A DNA stretch of 64,000 nt from Thermoanaerobacterium sp. CMT5567-10 (GCF_030534315.2 NZ_CP130558.2:1850501-1914500), one strand, 5' to 3'; counted from the first letter of the stretch, positions 45,950 to 55,774 are shown. Notes: generated by a model from the sequence alone, not told the origin. Made by a program: numbers and translations.

Positions 45950-46858
45950 ACTAATAAAATTTCTGATTTTTTTATCTCCGGAAATGTCCATAATTCAAAA
46001 AATCCCCTTTGATTCTATATTAATCTTCAAGCCTTGATTAAAGTGTCATAAACGACATTTTTAAGCTATTATTAATAACTCTACTTGATATTTACCTGAT
46101 TTTGTAAAAGCAAAATTAAATTTGATTTTATTATACAAAGTTGCAGCCATCTCTGCTGCCATTTTTAGTACTCTTTTTGAGTTTATGGCTCCTATTTTGA
46201 ATGAAAACCAGATTTTTGAGCGCACTAATCCCCTTACGGGCATTATATCTACATGATATCTGCGCATTTTATTGATAGTGATAGGTAGAGTTTTAATGTT
46301 ATCTCTGCCTTTTTCCATACTCCAAAATGTACGTGAGACTTTTGCCTCATACAGCTTTCCAACGGTTAGTTGCCATTGCGGAGAAAAGTAGTAATGTCAC
46401 CATTGTTATCTGCTTGTAACATTTTTCTCATGCGATTTATCTTTTGCCTTTATTTTGCCAATTTTCAAATTAGCCATCCCTAAATTATTAAATTATGATG
46501 TCACTTTTAAAGCCATAAAAATATTTTTTCTCAAATTATTATAGCATGATTAAAAAATTTTTTCACTTTTTAAGAGCATCACTGCTTTAGTTCGTGCATT
46601 ACATACTTTACAGCAATTCTTTTCCTTAATGTACTGTTTACATTCAAGGCTAGTTTGTTCCTTATGTAGGGTTGTCAAAGCATACAATTTTGCATTGATA
46701 TTCACATTTGATGCCGTAATCAAATAAAAAAATATATAAAAATTTTTAAAAAGAAGAAGGAATTTTGATAAAAACGTCGAATATATATAATAACAAATAC
46801 AACAAAAGTGATATAGTTGCACAAATGTGCTAATACTAAAATTCATGGAGGTTATGAA
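45950..46858. other. Gene-poor stretch with mobile-element remnant
   Basis: No convincing gene. Around 46320-46420 the minus strand contains GTATGAG-N7-CTCACGTAC (plus strand 46329-46351), a hairpin of a kind found near IS elements and group II introns, followed by an 85-codon frame (46318 to 46061) that I do not recognise. Another minus-strand fragment around 46555-46700 has CxxC residues (CKVCNAR). These look like pieces of decayed mobile DNA; no class can be assigned. Confidence 0.35.
46819..46830. promoter_or_regulatory. Sorbitol operator copy 1
   Basis: GCACAAATGTGC, a dyad with arms GCACA/TGTGC, 29 nt before the dehydrogenase start. Two relatives lie around the regulator gene start. 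Confidence 0.65.
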
Positions 46859-46859
46859 T

Positions 46860-47684
46860 ATGAAGAATTCTTGGCTTGGACTTGAAGGAAAAATTGCAAT
46901 TGTTACGGGTGGTGCCTCAGGCATTGGAAAAGCTATCGCTAAAGAACTTGTTAATAATGGTTCTATTGTTATTATTGCGGATATCAAATCAGAAGGGTTA
47001 GATATTATTCAGGAACTTAATAAAATATCACCTAAAAATATTTTTATAAAAACTGATATTACAAAAATTGATGATGTTAGATTTTTAATTCAAAATACTA
47101 TTGAACGCTTTGATAAGATAGATATTTTGATTAATAATGCAGGTATTAATATTCCACGGTTGTTGGTTGATCCTAATAATCCCGGTAGTATGTATGAATT
47201 ACACGAAGATGAGTTTGATTTAATGGTAGCAATAAATCAAAAAGGCACGTATTTGTGTGCTCAGTGTGCTGCAAGGGAAATGATTAAAAATAGAAAAGGT
47301 GTTATTGTGAATATAACATCAGAAAGTGGCCTAGAAGGCTCTGAAGGTCAAAGTTGCTATGCAGGAACTAAAGGTGCTATATATGCACTGACAAGGTCAT
47401 GGGCAAAAGAATTAGGCAAGTTTGGAATTAGAGTTGTTGGCGTTGCACCAGGTATTATTGAAGAAACAGGATTACGAACAGATGAATATGAAAAATCACT
47501 GGCATATACTAGGGGAATAACTGTTGAAAAATTAAGAGAAGAATATAGTAATTCTTCTATACCTCTAAAGAGAGTTGGTAAATTAGAGGAAATTGCAAAT
47601 CTGGTTTGTTTTCTTGCTTCTGATAGGGCAAGTTACATTCATGGTGTGACATATAATATATCAGGTGGAAAGTCTAGAGGGTAA
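46860..47684 (+). CDS. srlD: Sorbitol-6-phosphate 2-dehydrogenase (GutF-like SDR), 274 aa
   Basis: Short-chain dehydrogenase. NAD-binding TGGASGIGKA (16-25), NNAG, and the catalytic Ser154, Tyr167 and Lys171 are present. The sequence LEGSEGQSCY and the IPRLLVDP segment match sorbitol-6-phosphate 2-dehydrogenases of lactobacilli and Clostridia, which make fructose-6-phosphate. It begins at ATG 46860 behind ATGGAGG. First gene of the sorbitol locus, preceded by its own operator. Confidence 0.88.
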   Translation: MKNSWLGLEGKIAIVTGGASGIGKAIAKELVNNGSIVIIADIKSEGLDIIQELNKISPKNIFIKTDITKIDDVRFLIQNTIERFDKIDILINNAGINIPRLLVDPNNPGSMYELHEDEFDLMVAINQKGTYLCAQCAAREMIKNRKGVIVNITSESGLEGSEGQSCYAGTKGAIYALTRSWAKELGKFGIRVVGVAPGIIEETGLRTDEYEKSLAYTRGITVEKLREEYSNSSIPLKRVGKLEEIANLVCFLASDRASYIHGVTYNISGGKSRG

Positions 47685-47709
47685 ATGCATATTTTTTATT
47701 ATCCCATTT

Positions 47710-47720
47710 GCACATTTGTG
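47710..47720. promoter_or_regulatory. Sorbitol operator copy 2
   Basis: GCACATTTGTG, the same dyad as copy 1 with one arm shortened, 26 nt after the dehydrogenase stop. Confidence 0.6.
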
Positions 47721-47781
47721 ATAAATTTGAACAAACTTGAAGGATATTTGCAAATATTGTCGAATAATATATTAGGTAGAT

Positions 47782-47793
47782 GCACTAATGTGC
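47782..47793. promoter_or_regulatory. Sorbitol operator copy 3
   Basis: GCACTAATGTGC, perfect arms GCAC/GTGC, 35 nt before the SorC-type regulator gene. Confidence 0.65.
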
Positions 47794-47827
47794 AAACAAA
47801 ATTTAATAATAGAAAGGATAATGCGAA

Positions 47828-48781
47828 ATGGGCAAATGGGATGAGACTAGAATGCTTGCTAAAATAGCTCAAATGTATTACATTGACGAACTTACACAAA
47901 GCCAAATATCCGAGCGTCTTGGAATTTATAGGACTACAATAAGTCGTTTGTTGAAAAAAGCTAGAGAAGAAGGGATTGTTAATATTTCCATTAAATACAA
48001 TGATAGTGAGTGCTTTCAAATGGAAAAACAAATAGAAAATATGTTTGGCTTAAAAGAAGTTATAATTATTCCGTCCAGGAACGCTCTCACAGAGCAGATG
48101 TCTAAGAAAATGATGGGTAATGCAGGTGCTGAATATCTTAAAAGAATTGCAAAAGATGGTGACGTAATTGGTTTTGCTTGGGGAACATCTATGGCGGCAT
48201 TGGCGAACGAATTAAATAATTGCAATCATATAACAGCAAATATAATTCCACTTGTGGGTGGTTCTGGAAATGTTGCTGGGGAGTATCATGTTAATACAAT
48301 AGTTTCAAAAGTTGCTGCAGCTTTTGGTGCAAAAGGACACTTTTTATATGCACCAGCTATAACAGCAGAAAAAGAAACTAAGAATGCGATTATGTCTGAC
48401 AATAATTTAAAACCAATACTAGATTTGTGGGATAAATTAGATATTGCGGTTGTAGGTATAGGTGCTCCAATAAAGTCATCAAATCTAATATGGACTGGTT
48501 ATTTTGGAAATGAGGATATAGAGTTATTAAAAAAAGTTAATGCAATAGGTGAAATATGTTCAAGATTTTATGACATGAATGGCGAAATTATAAAATCAGA
48601 GCTTGACGATAGGATTATATCCATTGAACTTGAAAAGCTAAAAAAAGCAAAATACCGAATTGGAATTGCAGAGTCTTCTGAAAAAGTTCCATCAATATTA
48701 GGAGCTTTAAAAGGAGGATTTATAAATGTTTTTATTACAACGGAAGATACGGCTAGATTGTTATTGGATTTAACTAATTAA
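47828..48781 (+). CDS. SorC-family sugar-responsive regulator, 317 aa
   Basis: DeoR/SorC-type regulator. The N-terminal helix-turn-helix (about 20-50) reads LTQSQISERLGIYRTTISRLLKKA; the rest is a sugar-phosphate-binding domain (from ~60) with GFAWGTSMAALA and LVGGSGNVAGEY. The start is ATG 47828 with AAAGGA 10 nt upstream. It probably binds the three GCAC-N4-GTGC operators and senses sorbitol-6-phosphate. Confidence 0.92.
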   Translation: MGKWDETRMLAKIAQMYYIDELTQSQISERLGIYRTTISRLLKKAREEGIVNISIKYNDSECFQMEKQIENMFGLKEVIIIPSRNALTEQMSKKMMGNAGAEYLKRIAKDGDVIGFAWGTSMAALANELNNCNHITANIIPLVGGSGNVAGEYHVNTIVSKVAAAFGAKGHFLYAPAITAEKETKNAIMSDNNLKPILDLWDKLDIAVVGIGAPIKSSNLIWTGYFGNEDIELLKKVNAIGEICSRFYDMNGEIIKSELDDRIISIELEKLKKAKYRIGIAESSEKVPSILGALKGGFINVFITTEDTARLLLDLTN

Positions 48782-48800
48782 TAAAAAATGAGGGATATTA

Positions 48801-49166
48801 ATGTTGTGGATAGTGTTGATAATGCTAGGTGCTGCATGGACATTACAAAGTTTATTAGGCTATATCCAAATTAAAGATTTTAATAATAATTTCAACGAAA
48901 TGAGAAAACGTGGAAAAGTAGTTATAGGGAAGGAAAAAGGAAAATTAAAAGCTGGAACAATTATTTTGATGTTGCTTGACAATAACTGCAGAATAAAAGA
49001 AATAAGAAGAATGTACGGCATATCTGTTTTTGCAAGAATGAAGACTCTAAAAGGGTTAGATAATAAGTGCCTGTTAGAACTTAGTGACAAAGATTTCAAT
49101 GGCTTTGATAAATATACTATTAAAGCCATTGAAGATGCAATAAAAAATTATAAACAATTCAATTGA
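48801..49166 (+). CDS. gutM: GutM-like sorbitol operon protein, 121 aa
   Basis: Small protein with one N-terminal membrane segment (1-18), then a charged domain with RGKVVIGKEKGKLKAG, the GutM/SrlM family pattern. In E. coli GutM is an activator of the gut operon. It lies between the regulator and the sorbitol PTS genes as in other Firmicutes. Confidence 0.85.
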   Translation: MLWIVLIMLGAAWTLQSLLGYIQIKDFNNNFNEMRKRGKVVIGKEKGKLKAGTIILMLLDNNCRIKEIRRMYGISVFARMKTLKGLDNKCLLELSDKDFNGFDKYTIKAIEDAIKNYKQFN

Positions 49167-49240
49167 GGGGGTGGTGATAACCATAAAAATCATGTAAACG
49201 TAGTATATTTTAATTTAAAACATTAAGGAGGAGAAGGTTT

Positions 49241-49786
49241 ATGGATGTTATAGCAAATGCAGCGAAATTGTTTATTGGGTTGTTTCAGGAAGGTGGAAAG
49301 CAGTTTGTAGGAATGGTATCAAATATTGTACCTACATTGATAATGCTTCTTGTGGCGTTTAATGCCATAATAAGATTTGTTGGGCAAGAGAGGATAGAAA
49401 GACTGGCAAAAGCATCTGCGGCTAATGTTTTTACTAGATATCTTGTTTTGCCGGTGATTGGAACATTCTTCTTTTGTAATCCTATGACATTATCATTAGG
49501 AAAGTTTTTACCAGAAAAGTATAAACCTAGTTATTATGCAGCAGCGTCATTTTCGTGTCACACAATGAATGGTTTATTTCCACATATTAATCCTGGTGAA
49601 TTGTTTGTATTTCTGGGTATAGCAAATGGTATAACAAAATTAGGTTTACCGACAGCAGATCTTGCAGTAAGATATTTTTTAGTTGGGATAATTACAAACT
49701 TTTTTAGAGGTTGGATAACTGATATAACAACGGCATATGTGGAAAAACAGCAGAATGTTAAGCTAAAAGCACAAATTGATGTATAA
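49241..49786 (+). CDS. srlA: PTS glucitol/sorbitol IIC component, 181 aa
   Basis: Membrane protein of the EIIC(Gut) family. Motifs [18 protein letters not shown] and [10 protein letters not shown], and about four membrane segments, match SrlA. It forms the channel with the membrane part of the IIBC protein encoded next. AAGGAGG upstream. Confidence 0.93.
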   Translation: MDVIANAAKLFIGLFQEGGKQFVGMVSNIVPTLIMLLVAFNAIIRFVGQERIERLAKASAANVFTRYLVLPVIGTFFFCNPMTLSLGKFLPEKYKPSYYAAASFSCHTMNGLFPHINPGELFVFLGIANGITKLGLPTADLAVRYFLVGIITNFFRGWITDITTAYVEKQQNVKLKAQIDV

Positions 49787-49800
49787 AGGAGGGCTTTTAA

Positions 49801-50805
49801 ATGGGTAAATATAAAGCTGTTAAAATATCTGCTGGTCATGGCGGATTTGGAGGGCCTTTATTTATCATACCAAATGAAAAAAAGAATAAAGTAGTTAATA
49901 TAACTGGAGGTGTGATTTCTCCGGTTGCGAAAAAAATAGCTGATTTAACTGGATGTGAACTAGTAGATGGTTTTAAAACCAGAGTTCCAGATGATGAAAT
50001 AGCTTGTGTCATAATAGATTGTGGTGGTACATTAAGATGTGGTATATACCCACAGAAAAGAATACCAACAATTAATTTAACACCAGCCGGTCCTAGTGGC
50101 CCACTTTCACAATATATAAAGGCTGATATATATGTATCTGATGTGAAACCTGAAAATATACAATTGGTGGAGCAGGCAGAGAGTGAAATAAAAAATTCGA
50201 TAGAAGAAACGGCAGTTACGGCTAATAGAACAAAGTATGATACGAGAAAAAAAATAAGCGAACAAACTGACAAAAGCAATGTTATGGCGAGAATTGGAAA
50301 GGGAATGGGTTCACTTGTAGGTGTTCTATATCAAGCAGGAAGAGATACGATTGATACTGTTCTTAAGACTATTTTGCCGTTTATGGCTTTTGTGTGTATG
50401 CTAATTGGTATAATCCTTAAATCAGGGATAGGAAACGCATTCGCACATATACTTACTCCTTTAGCAGGAACATTGCCAGGATTATTGTTAATATCTGCCA
50501 TATGTTCATTTCCGTTCTTATCACCTTTTTTAGGACCTGGTGCAGTTATTGCACAAGTAATAGGTGTATTAGTTGGTGTAGAGATCGGAAAAGGCAATAT
50601 ACCGCCACAATTATCTTTACCGGCTTTGTTTGCTATTAATTCACAAGCAGCATGTGACTTTATACCTGTAGGCTTAGGACTAGCTGAAGCAGAGCCAGAG
50701 ACGGTTGAAGTTGGAGTGCCATCAGTTCTCTATAGCAGATTTTTGACTGGACCAACAACAGTTTTTGTAGCATGGCTTGCAAGTTTTGGCTTATATGCAA
50801 AATAA
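49801..50805 (+). CDS. srlE: PTS glucitol/sorbitol IIBC component, 334 aa
   Basis: N-terminal IIB domain (1-150) starting with GHGGFGGPL and carrying DCGGTLRCG with Cys74 and Cys80, one of which is the phosphorylated residue, and a C-terminal membrane domain (about 180-334). Matches SrlE. It should be followed by srlB, but an IS110 remnant of about 1.3 kb now lies between them. Confidence 0.93.
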   Translation: MGKYKAVKISAGHGGFGGPLFIIPNEKKNKVVNITGGVISPVAKKIADLTGCELVDGFKTRVPDDEIACVIIDCGGTLRCGIYPQKRIPTINLTPAGPSGPLSQYIKADIYVSDVKPENIQLVEQAESEIKNSIEETAVTANRTKYDTRKKISEQTDKSNVMARIGKGMGSLVGVLYQAGRDTIDTVLKTILPFMAFVCMLIGIILKSGIGNAFAHILTPLAGTLPGLLLISAICSFPFLSPFLGPGAVIAQVIGVLVGVEIGKGNIPPQLSLPALFAINSQAACDFIPVGLGLAEAEPETVEVGVPSVLYSRFLTGPTTVFVAWLASFGLYAK

Positions 50806-50812
50806 AATAAAT

Positions 50813-50842
50813 GTAGGAGATTGGTTTTACCCAATCTCCTAC
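50813..50842. repeat. Strong 12-bp hairpin without T-run after srlE
   Basis: GTAGGAGATTGG pairs perfectly with CCAATCTCCTAC across TTTTAC. No run of Ts follows, so it is more likely an mRNA-stabilising or IS-end structure than a terminator. Confidence 0.75.
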
Positions 50843-50959
50843 GTCCAATATAGTATTTCGGTAATATGTCAAGGGGTGATTAAAAAAATTAAAAAAAAAT
50901 CTTTAAAAAAATAGCTAAAAAAGAGCATAGCAAAGCTAACCATCACTAAAAACAGCAAT

Positions 50960-51887
50960 GGAAATATATGTTAATTAGGGCATTATCATTATCAAACCTT
51001 GATATTCCGCCTATCTCAGATATTAGGCCAGCTGCTATAGTTGGACCAATGCCATTTACTGAAGTAAGACAAAGAAATTGATTCTTAAATCCTTTGACTT
51101 CATTGGCAATGGTCTTTTCAGAAGCTTTCTTCTGCTTTTCAAGATACTGTCATTTACATTAGCGTTGATTCTATAAGATTTGCGTACAGCATCTTGGAGT
51201 AATTTAGCCGTAGCATTAGGGTCATTAAAATGGTCTCTGCCTTTATCAACTAAAAAGGCAATAAGATCTTCAAGCGGTCGAGCCGCAATATCATCAAGAG
51301 TTAAAAACTCATTAAATATTTCAGTAGCAGCCGTACCAAAATTATTACTAAAAACTTTAATCTGACATAAGCCACTAAATTTAAGAAACAGATTACTTAG
51401 GAAATAATTTTTCTCCCTGACAATACTATCAACAATGTGAAAGCGATGGCGGGTAAGCCTTTGGAGAGCAAGGTATCTAAAATCTACAGGACAAGATTTA
51501 GGAAGCCTTCCAAACCTTAATTTTTCAGCAATAGCAAAAGCATCAACCCAGTCATTCTTAGGCAAATCACCAAGAGACTTTTTAAAAGCCTTGACAGTAT
51601 TAGCATTAAAAGTAGTTACAGAAGGATTAAAAGGCTTCAAGGAAGTATGGTCAGCTAAATAATACTGAATATGCCAACCATAGACTGAAGTAGATTCTAG
51701 ACCAATAAAAACCTTCTGAATGTTGTATCTATTACAACAATTCAAGATATGAGACACTAAAATATCGCAACCAGAAGGATTATTATCTACAGAAAAACGA
51801 GAGCAAGCATCATTACCGTCTTGGTCGAGAATATGAACCTTGACATCATCCAAGCTTATATCCATGCCTACGAAAAAGTTTATTCAA
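50960..51887 (-). pseudogene. IS110-family transposase, truncated and frameshifted
   Basis: The main frame (51865-51056) has the IS110 N-terminal DEDD domain: MDISLDDVKVHI, then GLESTSVYGWH and KNDWVDAFAIAEKLR. A ribosome binding site AAAGGAGGTG precedes TTG 51887, but an extra T in CTTTTTC puts it out of frame, an N-terminal frameshift. Near 51150 another shift moves the C-terminal part (SVNGIGPTIAAGLISEIGG) to a different frame, and the protein breaks off after about 50975, without the Ser-containing Tnp domain. Not functional. Confidence 0.85.
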
Positions 51888-51939
51888 AGCTATAGCACCT
51901 CCTTTCAAAGGTAATGGTGTAGATTGAAAGTTAATTTGA

Positions 51940-52161
51940 GATAACCTAGCAACCAGATTATGTAGCAACCTCGCAATTAGCTATTAGTATATAAACCTGA
52001 ATCCTCTGCTGCCAGGGGTTTATATACGACAAAGCAGATTTCGCGTGAGAAAAGGCAAATCTGGTGTAGGGACCATACTTTAAAGAGCGGAAAAACCGCA
52101 TGGAGGACAAAAGCCTGTCCCATATTAACTTTACAGTATAATAATGCTACAAGTTATCTCA
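51940..52161 (-). ncRNA. Candidate IS110 bridge RNA
   Basis: Noncoding segment just upstream of the IS110 transposase, where IS110 elements encode their bridge RNA. GAGATAAC (51940) and GTTATCTC (to 52161) close the region. Inside are stem-loops GTATATAAACC (51987-51997)/GGTTTATATAC (52017-52027) with a 19-nt loop and CAGATTT (52035-52041)/AAATCTG (52057-52063) with a 15-nt loop, plus GCGG/CCGC. Two stems with large loops are what target- and donor-binding loops would need. Strand taken from the transposase. Confidence 0.5.
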
Positions 52162-52372
52162 AAAGTAAACATAAAGGCCGTAAAATAAAAGATGTGGCGG
52201 CCTGTGCCATGTACTTAATTTGATATTTTAGATACATGGCAATAGATGTGATTTCTAAATGATAATTTTAAAAAGAGGTAATTTCCAATTATCAATGTGC
52301 TTTATTAAATTTTAAGATGTGAGACAAATTTATTGTCTACGAAAATAATTATACGAGGAGGTAAATTAAAGT

Positions 52373-52741
52373 ATGAACAAAATTTACGAAACAAAAGTTA
52401 CAAAAATAGGAGTAAATGTTCTTGATTTTTATAATGAGAAAATTTTGATATTATTTAAAGATAATGCACCCGCAGAATTAATAGATTATTGCATTCTTCA
52501 TAGCTTAAATAAACTGTATGGTGAAATAAAAGAAGGAGATATTCTTAGAATCAATGAAAAAGAATTTAAAATAACTGCCGTAGGTGATTTGGTAAATAAG
52601 AATTTAAAAGCTCTTGGTCATATATGCTTAAAATTTGATGGTAGTACAGAAGCTGAATTGCCAGGTAGTCTCTATGTTGAAGACAAAGAGATACCAAAGA
52701 TTAATATTGGTGATATTATAATTATAAGGAAGATAGTTTAA
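52373..52741 (+). CDS. srlB: PTS glucitol/sorbitol IIA component, 122 aa
   Basis: EIIA(Gut). IDYCILHS with phosphorylated His43, and the C-terminal GHICLKFDG and ELPGSLYVE patterns, agree with E. coli SrlB along the whole length. Separated from srlE by the IS110 remnant, so its expression may now depend on readthrough or a new promoter. The upstream gap 52170-52372 holds only AT-rich DNA and its ribosome binding site GAGGAGG. Confidence 0.93.
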   Translation: MNKIYETKVTKIGVNVLDFYNEKILILFKDNAPAELIDYCILHSLNKLYGEIKEGDILRINEKEFKITAVGDLVNKNLKALGHICLKFDGSTEAELPGSLYVEDKEIPKINIGDIIIIRKIV

Positions 52742-52761
52742 TATATGAGGGGTTGATTATA

Positions 52762-53436
52762 TTGATGGTATTATTAGATACAGCAAATTTGGATGAAATA
52801 TGTAATGCTATTGATTTATATCCTATTGATGGAGTAACTACAAATCCCACCATATTAGTTAAAGAGAAGAAACATTTTTTAAATCATATAAAGGAAATAA
52901 AATCATTGATAGGTAATGAAAGAATGATTCATGTCCAGATAGTAGGAACGAAATATCAAGATATAATAGATGAGGCTTACTATATTAGCGAAAATATTGG
53001 TGGGAATGTATATATAAAAATACCGGTAATGCCTGAGGGAATAAAAGCGATGAAATATTTAAGCGAAAAAAATATTAAAGTAACAGCAACCGCTGTTTTT
53101 ACATCGCAGCAGGCCATAATTGCAGCAAAAGCTGGAGCAAAGTTTGTTGCACCGTATATAAACAGAATAGATAATATATCATCAAGTGGTATTGATGTAG
53201 TTAGTGAGATAGCAAAAATGTATAAAATGTTTGGTTTAGATACTAAGATATTAGCAGCAAGCTTTAAAAACGTTGATCAAGTGAAAAAAGCATTTTTAGC
53301 TGGGTCAGATAGTGTCACAATAAGCTATGATATTTTAGAACATATGGTATATCATCCTTCTACAGTTGAAAGTGTCAATCAATTTATAAAAGATTGGAAA
53401 GAACTATATGGGGATACCAAGACAAATAGTCTTTAA
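52762..53436 (+). CDS. Transaldolase/fructose-6-phosphate aldolase-like protein, 224 aa
   Basis: TalC-type aldolase with LLDTANLDEI, the substrate loop GVTTNPTI, and the Schiff-base Lys86 in YIKIPV. It differs clearly from tal at 23.8 kb and belongs to the sorbitol operon, where it could act on fructose-6-phosphate made by the dehydrogenase. TTG 52762 gives the best ribosome-binding-site spacing (GAGGGG); ATG 52765 is the alternative. Confidence 0.85.
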   Translation: MMVLLDTANLDEICNAIDLYPIDGVTTNPTILVKEKKHFLNHIKEIKSLIGNERMIHVQIVGTKYQDIIDEAYYISENIGGNVYIKIPVMPEGIKAMKYLSEKNIKVTATAVFTSQQAIIAAKAGAKFVAPYINRIDNISSSGIDVVSEIAKMYKMFGLDTKILAASFKNVDQVKKAFLAGSDSVTISYDILEHMVYHPSTVESVNQFIKDWKELYGDTKTNSL

Positions 53437-53463
53437 GGTGGATCACTAATCCGCCTTTTTTAT
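53435..53463 (+). terminator. Terminator of the sorbitol operon
   Basis: AAGGTGGAT pairs with ATCCGCCTT (one G-U) across a short loop, then Ts. Confidence 0.85.
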
Positions 53464-53575
53464 AGATTAATTCCTCCAAAATGTATTTATATTTGATGCT
53501 TTTTTATTAATGAAACAATATGATTATTCCTAGCATCATGTATAAAAAATTAAAAATGGTCAATAATTATAATAG

Positions 53576-53645
53576 GTTGGGCGGAAGATATGGTAAATTT
53601 ATTATCCCCCTTGTGAATTTACCGTATAATACCGCCCACTTTTTA
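53576..53645 (+). promoter_or_regulatory. Two-tier hairpin leader upstream of ywmB
   Basis: GGGCGG (53579-53584) pairs with CCGCCC (53632-53637), and inside it GGTAAATT (53592-53599) pairs with AATTTACC (53616-53623), leaving asymmetric internal bulges. The outer stem is followed by ACTTTTTATTT, so it could be an attenuator. No known class recognised. Confidence 0.5.
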
Positions 53646-53671
53646 TTTACTATAATTCTGGAGGAATAAAT

Positions 53672-54424
53672 ATGTTTAATAAGTTATCATTGATTATTGT
53701 AACAACATTAATCGTGTTTGTTATGCTAAATTCTCAAATGGATGCTTTTTCAGCAAAAAGCAATGATATTGCTGTTTTGGAAAATAGCTTTGAAAAAAGT
53801 GGAGCATCTTATGAATATGCCAACATTAATGCATGGTCAAAGTTGAACTCAAAATTTACGTCTATAAGTGAAATGAATATGATTGTAGAAAAAATTATAA
53901 AATCAATGGGAATTGACGATAAAAAAATAAAAGTGTCAAAATTAAATCAAGCTAATTTTAGACAATGTGATGCAGAATATGATGAAGGCAATAAAAAAAT
54001 ATCAATTGTGGTACAAAGCGTCAAAAATGATGTAGCAGATGAAACATATATTTTGATAGATGAATATTTGTTGAAAGGCAATAAGGACGTGATTGGTGAA
54101 AACGAAAAAATTATAAAGGCGTATTCCAAATTAAGCCTTACGCCAGAAATTGCTACATGTCTTGTAGGTGCATACAAAGGACTGTTGAATAAGGATAAGA
54201 TTAGTAGTATATTAGAAGAAGTGATGAAAGACACGAACGCTGTCAAAGTGGAAGGTTTAAACGATGAAAATTTAGTCAGTGTTTCTGCTCACACAAATAA
54301 AATTAAGGAATATATTGAGATGGGAAGTGAAAAAATAAATTTAAACGTAGCATTAAGATACAGTAGTTTTGATGACAAAACTTATATTTGGATTGCGACA
54401 CCAATAATAGCAATAGAATATTAA
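53672..54424 (+). CDS. ywmB: YwmB-like secreted protein, 250 aa
   Basis: A signal peptide (1-28) is followed by a mixed alpha/beta domain with the YwmB family (TATA-box-binding-like fold) layout. In B. subtilis ywmB lies just before murAA, as here. Function unknown. A structured leader precedes it. Confidence 0.75.
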   Translation: MFNKLSLIIVTTLIVFVMLNSQMDAFSAKSNDIAVLENSFEKSGASYEYANINAWSKLNSKFTSISEMNMIVEKIIKSMGIDDKKIKVSKLNQANFRQCDAEYDEGNKKISIVVQSVKNDVADETYILIDEYLLKGNKDVIGENEKIIKAYSKLSLTPEIATCLVGAYKGLLNKDKISSILEEVMKDTNAVKVEGLNDENLVSVSAHTNKIKEYIEMGSEKINLNVALRYSSFDDKTYIWIATPIIAIEY

Positions 54425-54433
54425 CATTAGAGG

Positions 54434-55687
54434 GTGGTATACACGAAGATCATCGTTGAGAATAGTCCTGCTTTAAGAGGTACAGTAAAGATAAGTGGCG
54501 CGAAAAATTCTGTTTTGCCAATCATTGCAGCATCGCTATTGTCATATGGAGAGGTGTTTATAGACGATGTGCCAGGGCTTAAAGATGTAAATGTCATGAT
54601 AGAACTTATAAAATTTCTTGGTGCCAATTGTACCTTTAAGGACGGAAAATTAAAGATAAATGTCAATTTAAAAGATGTGGAGGCACCTTACGAACTAGTA
54701 AAAAGGATGAGAGCATCTTTTCTTGTGATGGGTCCCATCCTAGCAAGACTAGGCCATGCAAAGATATCACTGCCTGGTGGATGTGCAATAGGAACAAGGC
54801 CGATTGATTTACACTTAAAAGGATTTCAAACTCTCGGGGCTCAAATAGATATAGGGCATGGATATGTAGAAGCAAGAGCCAAAAAGCTTGTAGGTAAAAA
54901 GGTGTATTTAGATTTTCCCAGCGTTGGTGCCACGGAAAATATCATGATGGCTGCTGTATTTGCTGACGGTATTACGACGATAGAAAATGCAGCAGAAGAG
55001 CCTGAAGTAGTAGACCTTGCCAATTTCTTAAATAAGATGGGAGCAAATATAAAAGGTGCTGGTACAGATACAATAAGGATTGAAGGTGTAAAAGAACTAA
55101 AAGGAACAGAACATACAGTTATACCTGACAGAATCGAAGCTGGCACGTATATGGTTGCAGCAGCCATGACAGGTGGTGATGTACTTATAGAAAATGTCAT
55201 AGTAGATCATATAAAACCTATTATTGCTAAACTAACTGAATGCGGTATTGATGTATTTGAGGAAGGTACAGGTGTGAGAGTTAAAGGGAAGAGGAATTAT
55301 AAGGCTGTTGATGTAAAGACGCTTCCATATCCAGGATTTCCAACAGATATGCAGGCGCAGATGATGGCAATGATGGCTGGGGCGAAAGGAACGAGTGTAA
55401 TTATAGAGACGGTCTTTGAAAATAGATTTATGCATGTGGACGAATTAAAGAGGATGGGAGCAGATATAAAGATTGAAGGAAGAACTGCAGTAGTAACAGG
55501 AATCGATCATTTGTCAGGTGCGGAGGTTAAAGCTACAGATTTACGAGCTGGAGCTGCACTGATTTTGGCAGGACTCATAGCAGATGGAAAGACGATTATT
55601 AATGATGTGCATCATATAGATAGAGGTTATGTAAATATAGAGGAAAAGCTAAAAAATCTAGGTGCAATTATATATAGAGTTGATTAA
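54434..55687 (+). CDS. murA: UDP-N-acetylglucosamine 1-carboxyvinyltransferase (MurA), 417 aa
   Basis: First committed enzyme of peptidoglycan synthesis. Lys25 in SGAKNS, catalytic Cys117 in [11 protein letters not shown] (the fosfomycin target) and the C-terminal [12 protein letters not shown] are present. The frame opens after TAG 54428-54430; the only standard start is GTG 54434, which abuts the likely AGAGG. ACG 54443, 5 nt after GAGGGTGG, would give the usual family N-terminus. The real start is thus uncertain. Confidence 0.93.
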   Translation: MVYTKIIVENSPALRGTVKISGAKNSVLPIIAASLLSYGEVFIDDVPGLKDVNVMIELIKFLGANCTFKDGKLKINVNLKDVEAPYELVKRMRASFLVMGPILARLGHAKISLPGGCAIGTRPIDLHLKGFQTLGAQIDIGHGYVEARAKKLVGKKVYLDFPSVGATENIMMAAVFADGITTIENAAEEPEVVDLANFLNKMGANIKGAGTDTIRIEGVKELKGTEHTVIPDRIEAGTYMVAAAMTGGDVLIENVIVDHIKPIIAKLTECGIDVFEEGTGVRVKGKRNYKAVDVKTLPYPGFPTDMQAQMMAMMAGAKGTSVIIETVFENRFMHVDELKRMGADIKIEGRTAVVTGIDHLSGAEVKATDLRAGAALILAGLIADGKTIINDVHHIDRGYVNIEEKLKNLGAIIYRVD

Positions 55688-55692
55688 AACGT

Positions 55693-55722
55693 AGTGTACT
55701 TATGTACACTTTCTTTTTTTTA
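55693..55722 (+). terminator. Terminator of ywmB-murA
   Basis: AGTGTAC pairs with GTACACT across TTAT, followed by a T-rich run. Confidence 0.85.
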
Positions 55723-55774
55723 AAGGAAGATATTGTATTTGGAAACAGTACAAACATTTTACATTTGCAGAAAA

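Larger units (their letters stand above)
50950..52170 (-). mobile_element. IS110-family insertion sequence remnant inside the sorbitol operon
   Basis: Transposase remnant plus an intact-looking noncoding region upstream of it (51890-52170 on the plus map). It sits between srlE and srlB. Both limits are approximate: IS110 elements have no terminal inverted repeats to guide them. Confidence 0.7.

Noticed and set aside
46550-46987. 145-codon minus-strand frame
   Set aside because: It overlaps the start of the dehydrogenase gene and has no supporting site; only the part after 46700 might be a remnant.
54434-55687. murA lying far from tal, as a rearranged fba-tal-murA-rho block
   Set aside because: The gene before it is ywmB, so it is the ywmB-murAA locus, not a displaced murAB.
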